From: CAYJLW01 sp964370965
Lineage (GTDB): Bacteria > Actinomycetota > Acidimicrobiia > UBA2766
Reading direction: 5' to 3'
DNA: 64,000 nt
NCBI GenBank assembly: GCA_964370965.1
Contig: CAYJLW010000015.1
Coordinates: 3,501-67,500, forward strand
Under the pieces are notes generated by a model. That model did not search any database, had not been told where the DNA came from, and saw only the letters and a list, made by a program, of their open reading frames with translations. Every line of letters starts with the position of its first letter. Positions within the stretch are counted from its first letter, which is position 1. This document shows, in pieces, positions 1-7,394 of this stretch. Position numbers and translations under genes: made by a program.

Positions 1-3000
1 NNNCGTCGAGGGCGACCGGGGCGCCGGGGGTGCCGTCGACGGTGAAGACGACGGTGCCGGCGGGGGTGCCCGCACCCGGCGGGGCCGTCACCGTGGCGGT
101 GAAGGTGACGTTGGCGCCATAGGTGGACGGGTTCGCCGAGGACGTCACCGTCGTCGTCGTGGCGGCATGCACGTTCTGTGTCTGGGTGTTCGACGCCGAC
201 GTCTCGAAGTTCCCGTCGCCGTCGTAGGCGGCGCTCACGGAGTGGTCACCGGGGGACAGGCTGTTGGTGGTGGTCTCGGCCTCGTTGCCGCTCAGGGCGA
301 CCGGGGCGCCGGGCACGCCGTCGACGGTGAACGTGACCGTGCCCCCCGGTGTCCCGGCTCCGGGGGCGGTGACGGACACGGTGGCCCGGAACGTGGCGTC
401 GGATCCGAAGGTCGACGGCGAGCCCAGGAGGGCGAGGGCCGTGGACGTCCCCGCCTTGTTCACCAGCTGGTCCCCCGTGAGAGAGCCGTTGGAGGCGACG
501 AAGACGGCGTCTCCGTCATAGGCGGCGCTCACGGTGTGGGTCCCCACGGCCAGGGAGGAGGTGTTCATGGAGGCATGCCCGGTGCCGTCGAGCGCCACCG
601 GGATGCCGGGCACGCCGTCGACGGTGAAGGTGACCGAGCCCGTGGGGGTGGGCTGGCCGGGCGGTACCGACGTCACGGCGGCCGTGAGCGCGACGTCCTC
701 CCCGAACACCGACGGGTTCACGCTCGAAGTCACCGTGGTCTCGGACTGGGACATGAGGCGGACGTCGACGTAGTCGGCGCCCTGCAGGTGGTCGGCCACA
801 TACCCGGCGGGGACGTTCAGCGCTGACAGAGCCGTGCTTCCCGACACGCTCGCGGCCGTGAGGATCCGGTAGGTCGTGCCGCCCACCGGCCCGGGGAGGC
901 CGGCGAAGTCGGCGACGAGGGTGCCCCCGAGCGTGGCCGTCCCCGTGACTGCGAGTCGGTCGTAGCCCACCGCCGGGACGGCCCCGGTGATCTCGGCCCG
1001 CAGGGTGCCGCCGTCCTGGTCGTAGCCGCCTCCGACGGCGAGTTGGCCGGGGGAGAGACCCGGTTCCACGCTGCCGCCGGTGTTGGTGACCGGGGCGGCG
1101 ACCGTTCCGGTGCCCCTGAGGACCCCGCCGGTCAGGGTGACGCCCGTCGCCGTCAGCGTGCCTACCACGGTGGTGGTGCCGGCGGACTGGGCGTAGACGC
1201 CGCTGGAGGTGATGGCGCTGGACGATTCCACGGCCACTACGCCCGCGTTTGCCAGCGGCCCGGCGCCGAAAGCACGGCCGCCCTTGACGGTGAAGGATCC
1301 GGCGGCGGTGACGGTGGCGAGGCCGCCGAGGGCGTTCGTGCCGGCCTGGTTCTGGATCGCCGACAAAGGCCCGTCGAGGACGATCGTGGCGGCATCGGTG
1401 ACCACCTGGGCGCCGGTGAAGCGCAGGATGCCGGCGAGGTCGTATGTCCCGCCCGTCAAGGTCGTCCCGGAGAAGTTCGCCAACGACGCGGCGTTCGTGA
1501 TCGAGAACAGCCTGCCCGACCGCACCCGGATGATGCCGGCGTTCGTGACCACCCCGTTGCGGATGTCCGCCCCGTTGTACTCGACGTCGACGACGCCGGA
1601 CCCGGCGTTGGCCACGTCGCCGCTGATGTAGCGGTTCCCGGCGGAGCCTTGGTTGAGCTCGATGGTGCCGTGGTTGGTGAGGGTGCCGGCGCCGAGTGTG
1701 AGTGTGGAGGAGTAGCCACCTCCGGTGCTTTGGAGACGGAGGGTGCCGTTGTTGGTGAGGCCGGTGGAGGTGACGTTGGAGTGGCCGAAGAAGTCCGAGC
1801 CCTGCAGGAGGACCGTGAGACCCGAGGGGATCGTCCCCTCCAGGGTGGCGCCGCTGCCGCCCACCTGGATCGTCCCCACGGGGTCGCCGGAGACGGTGAG
1901 GGCTCCGCCGTTGGCGGCGATGCGTCCGCTGCCCGAGAAGCTGCCGCCGGTGGCGGTGAACGGGGCGCCCTGCACGACGAAGGTGCCGTCGGCGTTCGTC
2001 GCTCCGGCGGTCTGGCTGTACCCCGAGGTGCCGGCGCCGGACACCTGCAACGCAGCCGCGGCGACCACATCGAGGTTCCCGGAGTTGGTGAAGAGCCCGT
2101 CGGAGAAGTAGGCGCTGTTGTGGGTNNNNNNNNNNNNNNNNNNNNNNNNNNNNNNNNNNNNNNNNNNNNNNNNNNNNNNNNNNNNNNNNNNNNNNNNNNN
2201 NNNNNNNNNNNNNNNNNNNNNNNNNCCGGCGGGGATGGTGCCGTCGAGGCTGCGGGTGCCGCTGTTGCCGCCGAGTTCGAGGGTGCCGGTGGGGCTGCCC
2301 GAGATCGTGGTCTGGGTCCGGAGTCCTTCGACGTGGCCGGGGCCGGTGAAGGCCCCCCCGGAGATGGCGAGGGGGACGTCCTCGAAGCGCAGGGTGGTGT
2401 CGACCGTGACGGTGCCGGCGGTGACGTAGGCGGCGGCGGCGGCGGGGAGGTTGTCGCCGGTTGTGACGGTGAGCTTCCCGGAGGGGATGGCGAGGTTCCC
2501 GGAGTTGGTGAAGAGCCCGTCGGAGAAGTAGGCGCTGTTGTGGGTGACGGTGACGGTGCCGTCGTTGGTGACGGGGCCGTCGACGAAGCGGTTCCCGGCG
2601 GAGCCTTGGTTGAGCTCGAGGGTGCCGTGGTTGGTGAGGGCCCCGGCGGTGAACGTGAGTGTGGAGGAGTAGCCGCCTTCGGTGCTTTCCAGGCGGAGGG
2701 TGCCGTTGTTGGTGAGGCCGCCGGAGGTGACGGCGGTGTGGCCGAGGGTGGAGGAGCCGCGGATCCAGGCGGTGAAGCCGGCGGGGATGGTGCCGTCGAG
2801 GCTGCGGGTGCCGCTGTTGCCGCCGAGTTCGACGGTGCCGGTGGGGCTGCCCGAGATCGTGGTCTGGGTGCGCAGGCCCTGCAGGTTGTTCGCACCGGTG
2901 AAGTCCCCACCGGAGACGTCCAAGGCGGCGTCCTGGACCCGGAAGCCGCCTTCGACCGCCGTCGTGCCGGCCGTCTGCGTGAAGGGCACCGAGGCGAGGT

Positions 3001-3625
3001 TCAGGTAGGCCCCCGGTTCCACCGAGATGCTCCCGGCGTTAGTGAGGGTCGCCGGCGACGCGAACCCGGCTGGGTTGTAGCCGATCTCGATGGTGCCGGA
3101 CGCCGTGTTGACGACGTCGCCGTCGAGGACCTTGCGTTCCCCGGAGCTGCCCGAGCCCATGCGGAACACGCCGTCGTTGCGGAACTCGCCCGACACGGAG
3201 AGGTCCGACGAGAAGGCGCCCCCGGTGCTCTCGAGGAGGAGCGTCCCCTGGTTGTGCAGGGCCACGGGAGCGGCGAGGGTGTTGGCGACTGTCAGGGTGG
3301 TGAAGCTCCCGGCGAACGAACCGGCGACCCACAGGGTGGGCGCCGGTGAGGTGCCGTCGCCGACGTCGAGCTGGTCGACCGTGGTGGTGCCCGTCTCTGA
3401 CACCGTGTAGGAACCGGGTGCCGTGATGCAGACGTGGTCTCCCGATCCGGGCACACCGGCGGGGGACCACTTCGAGCCGTCTGTCCAGTTGCCGTCGACG
3501 GCGGCCGCCCAGGTCTTGTCACAACCGGCGCCGGCGGCGCGAGCGGGGGAGCCGCCCCAAGCGAGCAGGAGGACTGCCCCCGCAAGAGCGCCCAACAGCG
3601 AAACCGAGACACGCATCCTGCGCAT
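1..3625 (-). CDS. Large secreted repeat adhesin, 3' end outside window
   Basis: The minus strand is open from an ATG at 3625 to the left edge, interrupted only by the N gap at 2126-2225. A good GGAGG lies 9 nt upstream of the start. The protein begins with a signal peptide (MRRMRVSVSLLGALAGAVLL, then an ARAA cleavage region). Next come beta-helix-like repeats rich in 'LTNxGTL', 'LELNQGSAGNR', 'SGSPTGTVELGGN' and 'THNSAYFSDG', then a head domain near 780-1100 with autotransporter-like wording (VEPGLSPGQLAVGG). The last part in view has three Ig-like modules of the Big_3_5 kind (TTVTSSVNPSVFG, GSVTFTVDGVPG, VSAAYDGD); the third is cut by the edge. I infer an extracellular adhesin or stalk protein. 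The anchor would lie outside the window. Reading phase is the same on both sides of the gap. The long opposite-strand open frames here are composition shadows. Confidence 0.85.
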   Translation of the reverse strand, partial: MRRMRVSVSLLGALAGAVLLLAWGGSPARAAGAGCDKTWAAAVDGNWTDGSKWSPAGVPGSGDHVCITAPGSYTVSETGTTTVDQLDVGDGTSPAPTLWVAGSFAGSFTTLTVANTLAAPVALHNQGTLLLESTGGAFSSDLSVSGEFRNDGVFRMGSGSSGERKVLDGDVVNTASGTIEIGYNPAGFASPATLTNAGSISVEPGAYLNLASVPFTQTAGTTAVEGGFRVQDAALDVSGGDFTGANNLQGLRTQTTISGSPTGTVELGGNSGTRSLDGTIPAGFTAWIRGSSTLGHTAVTSGGLTNNGTLRLESTEGGYSSTLTFTAGALTNHGTLELNQGSAGNRFVDGPVTNDGTVTVTHNSAYFSDGLFTNSGNLAIPSGKLTVTTGDNLPAAAAAYVTAGTVTVDTTLRFEDVPLAISGGAFTGPGHVEGLRTQTTISGSPTGTLELGGNSGTRSLDGTIPAXXXXXXXXXXXXXXXXXXXXXXXXXXXXXXXXXXTHNSAYFSDGLFTNSGNLDVVAAAALQVSGAGTSGYSQTAGATNADGTFVVQGAPFTATGGSFSGSGRIAANGGALTVSGDPVGTIQVGGSGATLEGTIPSGLTVLLQGSDFFGHSNVTSTGLTNNGTLRLQSTGGGYSSTLTLGAGTLTNHGTIELNQGSAGNRYISGDVANAGSGVVDVEYNGADIRNGVVTNAGIIRVRSGRLFSITNAASLANFSGTTLTGGTYDLAGILRFTGAQVVTDAATIVLDGPLSAIQNQAGTNALGGLATVTAAGSFTVKGGRAFGAGPLANAGVVAVESSSAITSSGVYAQSAGTTTVVGTLTATGVTLTGGVLRGTGTVAAPVTNTGGSVEPGLSPGQLAVGGGYDQDGGTLRAEITGAVPAVGYDRLAVTGTATLGGTLVADFAGLPGPVGGTTYRILTAASVSGSTALSALNVPAGYVADHLQGADYVDVRLMSQSETTVTSSVNPSVFGEDVALTAAVTSVPPGQPTPTGSVTFTVDGVPGIPVALDGTGHASMNTSSLAVGTHTVSAAYDGDAVFVASNGSLTGDQLVNKAGTSTALALLGSPSTFGSDATFRATVSVTAPGAGTPGGTVTFTVDGVPGAPVALSGNEAETTTNSLSPGDHSVSAAYDGDGNFETSASNTQTQNVHAATTTTVTSSANPSTYGANVTFTATVTAPPGAGTPAGTVVFTVDGTPGAPVALDX
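1620..2870 (-). repeat. Tandem repeat units of the adhesin passenger
   Basis: Three diverging copies of a unit are visible within the adhesin gene: around 1620-1780, the unit broken by the gap, and 2490-2870. With the gap set to 232 bases, both flanks give one common period of 552 bp, or 184 codons, so the repeat keeps the reading frame. Such units change copy number easily by recombination. Confidence 0.7.
2126..2225. other. Assembly gap (100 N) inside a tandem repeat
   Basis: Exactly 100 N, the usual placeholder for a gap of unknown size. The 55 bases left of it (2071-2125) are identical to 2491-2545, and the 92 bases right of it (2226-2317) match 2778-2869 with one difference. If the repeat unit is intact, the missing piece corresponds to 2546-2777, that is 232 bases. 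Confidence 0.9.
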
Positions 3626-4158
3626 GGTTATGTTCCTCCAGCCTTGTCCGACGGCAACCGCTTCCCTGCAGGGGCAGCGGAGCCGGTTCTCCGGCCCGCC
3701 ATCGGTCGGCCGGCGCATGCCAGCACGTCCCGCCGAGTCGCTCGCGCCCAGGCAACCAGCATGGTGCAGAGGCGTCCCGGCGCCTACCTGCATCCGCCGT
3801 AGGTGGATAGACCCATGGCGCTGTAGGCGAAACGACCCACGGGAAGTCGGACACGCCACGACACGCCCGGCGCTCGGCATGCCCGGTGCGAGCCGGGCTG
3901 CGGTGTACATGTGGGCGAGAAGCTCGACCGCCTCGCGTGGCCGCCCCCGCCTCGCGCCGACGGCCGCCCTGCTCCAACCGATACGGGACCTCGTCGGGGA
4001 ACTCGAAGCGGAGGCGACCGCGGTAGAGGCGCCGCCACCCATTCGAAGGTCGATGCCGCCGAGGATCAGGGTGGCGGACGTCCTCGGAGGGTGCGCGGCC
4101 GGCGGGAGGGGAGCGCCCGACCGTCTGATCCCCCGGGTTGGGGCGTCCCGGCGGGGTC
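3626..4158. other. Intergenic region, 533 bp, upstream of the adhesin gene
   Basis: This lies between the stop of the SGNH hydrolase gene and the start of the adhesin gene, both on the minus strand. The only feature I can support is the adhesin ribosome binding site (GGAGG on the minus strand at about 3635-3639). The open frames here overlap each other on both strands and look like high-GC noise. The length and a few short pairable segments near 3760-3840 would allow a structured leader, but I do not recognise a riboswitch class. Confidence 0.5.
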
Positions 4159-4884
4159 TCAGCCGGGGTTGCAGTACGCCTGGGTGTACCAGACCTCGAA
4201 CTGGGCGAGGGCGGTCTTGCCCTCGGGCGTCGCCGGGTGGATGCCGTCCTGCAGGGAGTTGCGGAAGTTCGTGTTGTTGCGGATCAGGCTGGAGTAGTCG
4301 GCGTAGTGCAAGTTGGGGTACTTGGCGGTGAGCTCCACGACCTTGCGGTCGAACGCGGCCGCCGTGTCCTTGTCCGTGTAGTAGGTGCCCAGCACGGAGG
4401 TGTCGAAGACCTCGTTCAGGCCGACCCACACGATGCACTTGCTCCCGAGGGCCTTGATCCCGTTCTCGAGGGCAGTGAAGACCTTGGCGATCTCAACCAG
4501 CCGCTGCGCCGGGGGCATCTGGTTGTTGTTGTCGACGATCCCGCTGATGTCGTTGGTGCCCAGCTCCACGAAGACTGCCTTCGCCTTGCTGGTCTTGGCC
4601 TTGTAGAAGCTCTTCTGCTTGATGTGGCCGTTGATCGTCTGGCCACCGACCGAGGCTACGTGCGTGTGCCAGGCCATCGATCCGTTCAAGTATGCGTAGT
4701 AGTCGCGCTGGTCGCCACTGGAGATGGAATCCCCGATCACGTAGACGAGGGGGCCGGTCGGGCCGTTGTCATAGTGCTGGATGGGCGTGGTGGGCGTGGT
4801 CTCGAGTGCCCCCGCCCCCAGGGAGACGGCCGGCACCAGGACGCAGGCGCACACAGCAGCGACGACGAGTCGACGGATCTTCAC
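4159..4884 (-). CDS. Secreted SGNH/GDSL hydrolase (esterase/lipase-like)
   Basis: A 241-residue protein from a GTG at 4884. Residues 1-26 form a signal peptide (KIRRLVVAAV, then a hydrophobic core). The SGNH blocks are all present: block I VIGDSIS with nucleophile Ser53, a Gly-rich GGQT at 80-83 (probable block II), block III GTND at 109-112, and block V DGIH with Asp213 and His216. The size is normal for small secreted SGNH esterases, deacetylases or lipases; the substrate cannot be told. A longer frame reaching 5352 exists but would run through the divergent M1 peptidase gene, and its extension is low-complexity Arg/Pro, so I start at 4884, just before the signal sequence. The gene is divergent from the peptidase gene with 136 bp between them. 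Confidence 0.88.
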   Translation of the reverse strand: MKIRRLVVAAVCACVLVPAVSLGAGALETTPTTPIQHYDNGPTGPLVYVIGDSISSGDQRDYYAYLNGSMAWHTHVASVGGQTINGHIKQKSFYKAKTSKAKAVFVELGTNDISGIVDNNNQMPPAQRLVEIAKVFTALENGIKALGSKCIVWVGLNEVFDTSVLGTYYTDKDTAAAFDRKVVELTAKYPNLHYADYSSLIRNNTNFRNSLQDGIHPATPEGKTALAQFEVWYTQAYCNPG

Positions 4885-5020
4885 CAGTACCCCTTCCACC
4901 GCTTGGGTGGGGAGGGTAGCCAGGAGTCGGCGGCCCCGCTCGCCCCGGCCCCGCGCCCGGTTTCGTCGGGGAGGCGGTCTTGCGGTGCCGTCCCTCCCCA
5001 CGGGCGGATAGGGTGGGCAG

Positions 5021-6388
5021 GTGGCGGCCCGAGGACAGCGTTGGAGCCTGAGCATCTCGCCCCTCGGGGCCCTGGAACGGTTCGCTGCCGCGGCCGCGCG
5101 GGTGGTGCCGGTGTCCGTGGCGGTGCGGGCCGTCGTGGACCCCCACGCCGGGGTCGAGGCGGAGGCCGACGTCACGGTGCGGGCCGGGACGACCGGCGCT
5201 GCCACGGTGACCTGGCTCCTGAACGCCGGGTTCCGCACCGAGGGAGCGTCCCTCGACGGTCGACGATGCGAGCTCGGCGTCCTCCCCACGCCTCTGGGGA
5301 AGGTGATCCGCTGCCGCCTCCCCCGACGTCTCGCCCCGGACGACGAGGCCACCGTCCGACTCCGCTACGGCGGGGCGCCCCGCCCTGGCGCCGGGGTCGC
5401 CTGGATCGGCTCGGGCGGCGCGGAGCTCGGCCTCTTCTCCCTCTGGTACCCCTTCATGTACGGCTCTGACGCCCTCCCCTCCATGGATGTCGAGGCCACC
5501 GTCCCGGCCGCCTGGAACGTCGCCACGGGGGGGGAGCCGGCGGGGGAGGAACCGGCCACGTGGGGTCGCCGCCGCCTCCGCTTCGTGGACGCCAACCCCG
5601 TCCCCATGGCGGGACTCGTGGCCGGCCCCTGGGATGCGCACACCCGGGCGAGAGACGGCGTGGAGGTGAGCGTCCTCGCCCCGCCGCCCGCCGCCGCCCG
5701 CCCGGAACGGATCGCCGAGACCCTTGACTGGGCCCATGACGCCCTCGCCGTCTACCGGCGCCGCTTCGGGCCGTTTCCGTACCGGCACACTTGGGTCTAC
5801 CTCCGGCCCCGGCAGGCACCGCCGGTCTCGACGGCCGTGGCCGGCGGTGTGATGCTCGCCCGGCACCGCTGGGGCGGGGGCCGGGACGAGATCGACAGGG
5901 CGGCCCTCGTCGCCCACGAGATCGCCCACCACTGGTGGGGCCTGCAGGCTCGCCCCGGGCCCCGCGACGGCGGGTGGATGTTCGTCGAGTCCCTCGCCGA
6001 GTGGGCCTCGATCCTGGCCGTGGGCGACATCCTGGGCCCCGGCGCCGCCACTGAGAAGCTCCGGCGGAACCGGGCCTGGTACCGGGAGGCGTCCGCCGGT
6101 CTCGGCCTCCGAGAGCGGCCTCTTGCCGGCATCCGGGCGGCCGACCTCCCGATCGGGAACTACACAGACGTTCTCTACTGCCGGGGCTCGCTCTTCTTCG
6201 CCGCCCTCGCCGAGGATGTGGGCGGCACCGACGTCCTCTGCGCCGCCCTCGGGCGCCTCCTCGATGAGCGCCGTCATCTCCCCTGCCGTCTCACCGACCT
6301 GGAGGGCGTCCTCGCCGCTGCCGGCCACGACGCCAGGGACTTCGTGGACCGCTACGCCCGGACCGCCCGGACGGCTCTGGCGGGCTAG
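5021..6388 (+). CDS. M1-family-like zinc metallopeptidase, short form
   Basis: 455 residues from a GTG. A beta-rich N-terminal part (about 1-210) precedes the thermolysin-like domain. The zinc motif HEIAH is at 299-303, followed by HWW, and the third ligand is Glu323 in 'FVESLAEW'. The spacing HExxH-x19-E is one residue longer than the classical x18 of M1 aminopeptidases. 'VLYCRGSLFF' near residue 385 matches the region of the M1 catalytic Tyr. The protein is about half the length of typical aminopeptidase N and lacks the long C-terminal helical domain, so it belongs with small M1-like peptidases. No clear signal peptide is seen. The substrate-anchoring GAMEN motif is not obvious; 'VAGGVMLAR' is the nearest candidate. 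Its stop codon shares bases with the convergent coiled-coil gene. Confidence 0.85.
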   Translation: MAARGQRWSLSISPLGALERFAAAAARVVPVSVAVRAVVDPHAGVEAEADVTVRAGTTGAATVTWLLNAGFRTEGASLDGRRCELGVLPTPLGKVIRCRLPRRLAPDDEATVRLRYGGAPRPGAGVAWIGSGGAELGLFSLWYPFMYGSDALPSMDVEATVPAAWNVATGGEPAGEEPATWGRRRLRFVDANPVPMAGLVAGPWDAHTRARDGVEVSVLAPPPAAARPERIAETLDWAHDALAVYRRRFGPFPYRHTWVYLRPRQAPPVSTAVAGGVMLARHRWGGGRDEIDRAALVAHEIAHHWWGLQARPGPRDGGWMFVESLAEWASILAVGDILGPGAATEKLRRNRAWYREASAGLGLRERPLAGIRAADLPIGNYTDVLYCRGSLFFAALAEDVGGTDVLCAALGRLLDERRHLPCRLTDLEGVLAAAGHDARDFVDRYARTARTALAG

Positions 6389-6846
6389 CGGTCGTCCAGC
6401 TTGCGCAGGATCTGGGCGTTCTGGTTCGAGAGCGCGTCGATGCCCTCATGGATTCCGTCGACGCGGGACTCGACGGTGTCGATCCGCTGGTTGACGAAGT
6501 CGAAGCCGTTCGCGGTCGCGTCGGCGAGTTGTCGGAGCCGGTCCACGACTTCGGCATGGTCTGCCTGCTGCGTCTGAGCGACGTCGTCGATGCGGCCGGA
6601 CATGTCGTCGATGCGGCCGGACATGTCGTCGATGCGCCCGGACATCTGGTTGACGTGGCCGGACATGTCGTCGATGCGCCCGGACATCTGGTTGACGTGG
6701 CCGGACATCTCCTCGACGAGGCCGCGGGTGTGCGTGTCGACGAGGAACAGGGTCTTGGCCTCGTCGTCCACCGCCCGGGCTTCCAGGATCCGGGCGACGA
6801 TGCGTTCGATTGCGGCGATCTGCTCTTCGCTGAAGGGTTGTGTCAT
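6385..6846 (-). CDS. Small coiled-coil protein with MSGxxxx heptad repeats
   Basis: 153 residues, ATG start, preceded by a G-rich stretch (GGGGGTG). After an alpha-helical, charged N-terminus (1-46) come six exact seven-residue units alternating MSGHVNQ and MSGRIDD (47-88). A long Gln/Asp/Ile-rich helical tail follows, with coiled-coil wording such as 'VNQRIDTVESRVDGIHEGID'. No signal peptide or membrane segment is visible, so it is probably a cytosolic oligomeric rod. I do not recognise a family. The gene faces the M1-like peptidase gene and the two stop codons overlap (6385-6388). Confidence 0.75.
   Translation of the reverse strand: MTQPFSEEQIAAIERIVARILEARAVDDEAKTLFLVDTHTRGLVEEMSGHVNQMSGRIDDMSGHVNQMSGRIDDMSGRIDDMSGRIDDVAQTQQADHAEVVDRLRQLADATANGFDFVNQRIDTVESRVDGIHEGIDALSNQNAQILRKLDDR
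6583..6708 (-). repeat. Six 21-bp tandem repeats encoding heptads
   Basis: The 21-bp units encode MSGHVNQ or MSGRIDD and are nearly identical at DNA level ('gatgcggccggacatgtcgtc' type). Because 21 is a multiple of three, gain or loss of a unit would only change rod length and would not break the frame. Confidence 0.85.
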
Positions 6847-6961
6847 CGGTCTTTCACCCCCAGGGGAGCTTACCCGGGGGCACCGACAGATAGAGCGGCC
6901 GGGGCGGGGTACCTTGGCGAACGACGGCGACGGGCGTCGGCCGTAAGGAGCAGGGGCAGCC

Positions 6962-7387
6962 ATGGCGACGATCTTCACGCGCATCATCGACGGGGAGCTC
7001 CCCGGCCGTTTCGTCTGGAAGGACGACCGCTGCGTGGCGTTCCTCTCGATCAATCCGTTGCAGCCCGGCCACACCCTCGTCGTGCCCAGGGAGGAGGTCG
7101 ACCACTGGATCGACCTCGACCCCGGCCTCGCCCGGCACCTCATGGCCGTGTCCCAGAAGATCGCCCGGGCGCAGGCCGCCGCCTTCGAGCCCGCGAAGGT
7201 GGGCCTCATGGTCGCCGGCCTCGAAGTGCCCCACGTCCACTTCCACGTCGTCCCCATCCGGGGCGTGCACGACCTCGACTTCGCGAACGCCGAGCGCGAT
7301 CCCGACCCCGTCGTCCTCGACGTCGCCGCCGGGAAGCTCCGAGACGCCCTTCGCGCGGCGGGCCACCCCGAGGTCGTCGACGCGTAG
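6962..7387 (+). CDS. HIT-family protein (nucleotide hydrolase/transferase)
   Basis: 141 residues, ATG start with AAGGAG about 12 nt upstream. It shows the full histidine-triad fold: FTRIIDGELPGRFVW at the N-terminus, the substrate strand 'LQPGHTLVVPRE', and the active-site triad HVHFHVVP with His91, His93 and His95. HIT proteins of this length hydrolyse or transfer AMP from nucleotide adducts (HinT/Fhit-like) in the cytosol. It is a housekeeping-type gene between the divergent coiled-coil gene and the convergent LAL regulator gene, whose stop is 7 bp away. No link to the giant-protein island is visible. Confidence 0.92.
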   Translation: MATIFTRIIDGELPGRFVWKDDRCVAFLSINPLQPGHTLVVPREEVDHWIDLDPGLARHLMAVSQKIARAQAAAFEPAKVGLMVAGLEVPHVHFHVVPIRGVHDLDFANAERDPDPVVLDVAAGKLRDALRAAGHPEVVDA

Positions 7388-7394
7388 CGGACGG

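Noticed and set aside
1043..3349. Long plus-strand frame opposite the adhesin gene
   Set aside because: The minus-strand frame has a signal peptide, ribosome site, repeats and Ig-like domains. The plus-strand product is Gly/Ala/Glu-rich noise that runs through the N gap.
3758..3835. Possible cyclic-di-GMP riboswitch before the adhesin gene
   Set aside because: A CTGGTTGCCTGGG-like 3' motif and GGATGCA are present on the minus strand, but the conserved 5' core and GCAAAGCC are not intact and the stems do not close convincingly.
4885..5352. N-terminal extension of the SGNH hydrolase frame
   Set aside because: It would overlap the divergent peptidase gene and would place the clear signal peptide in the middle of the protein.
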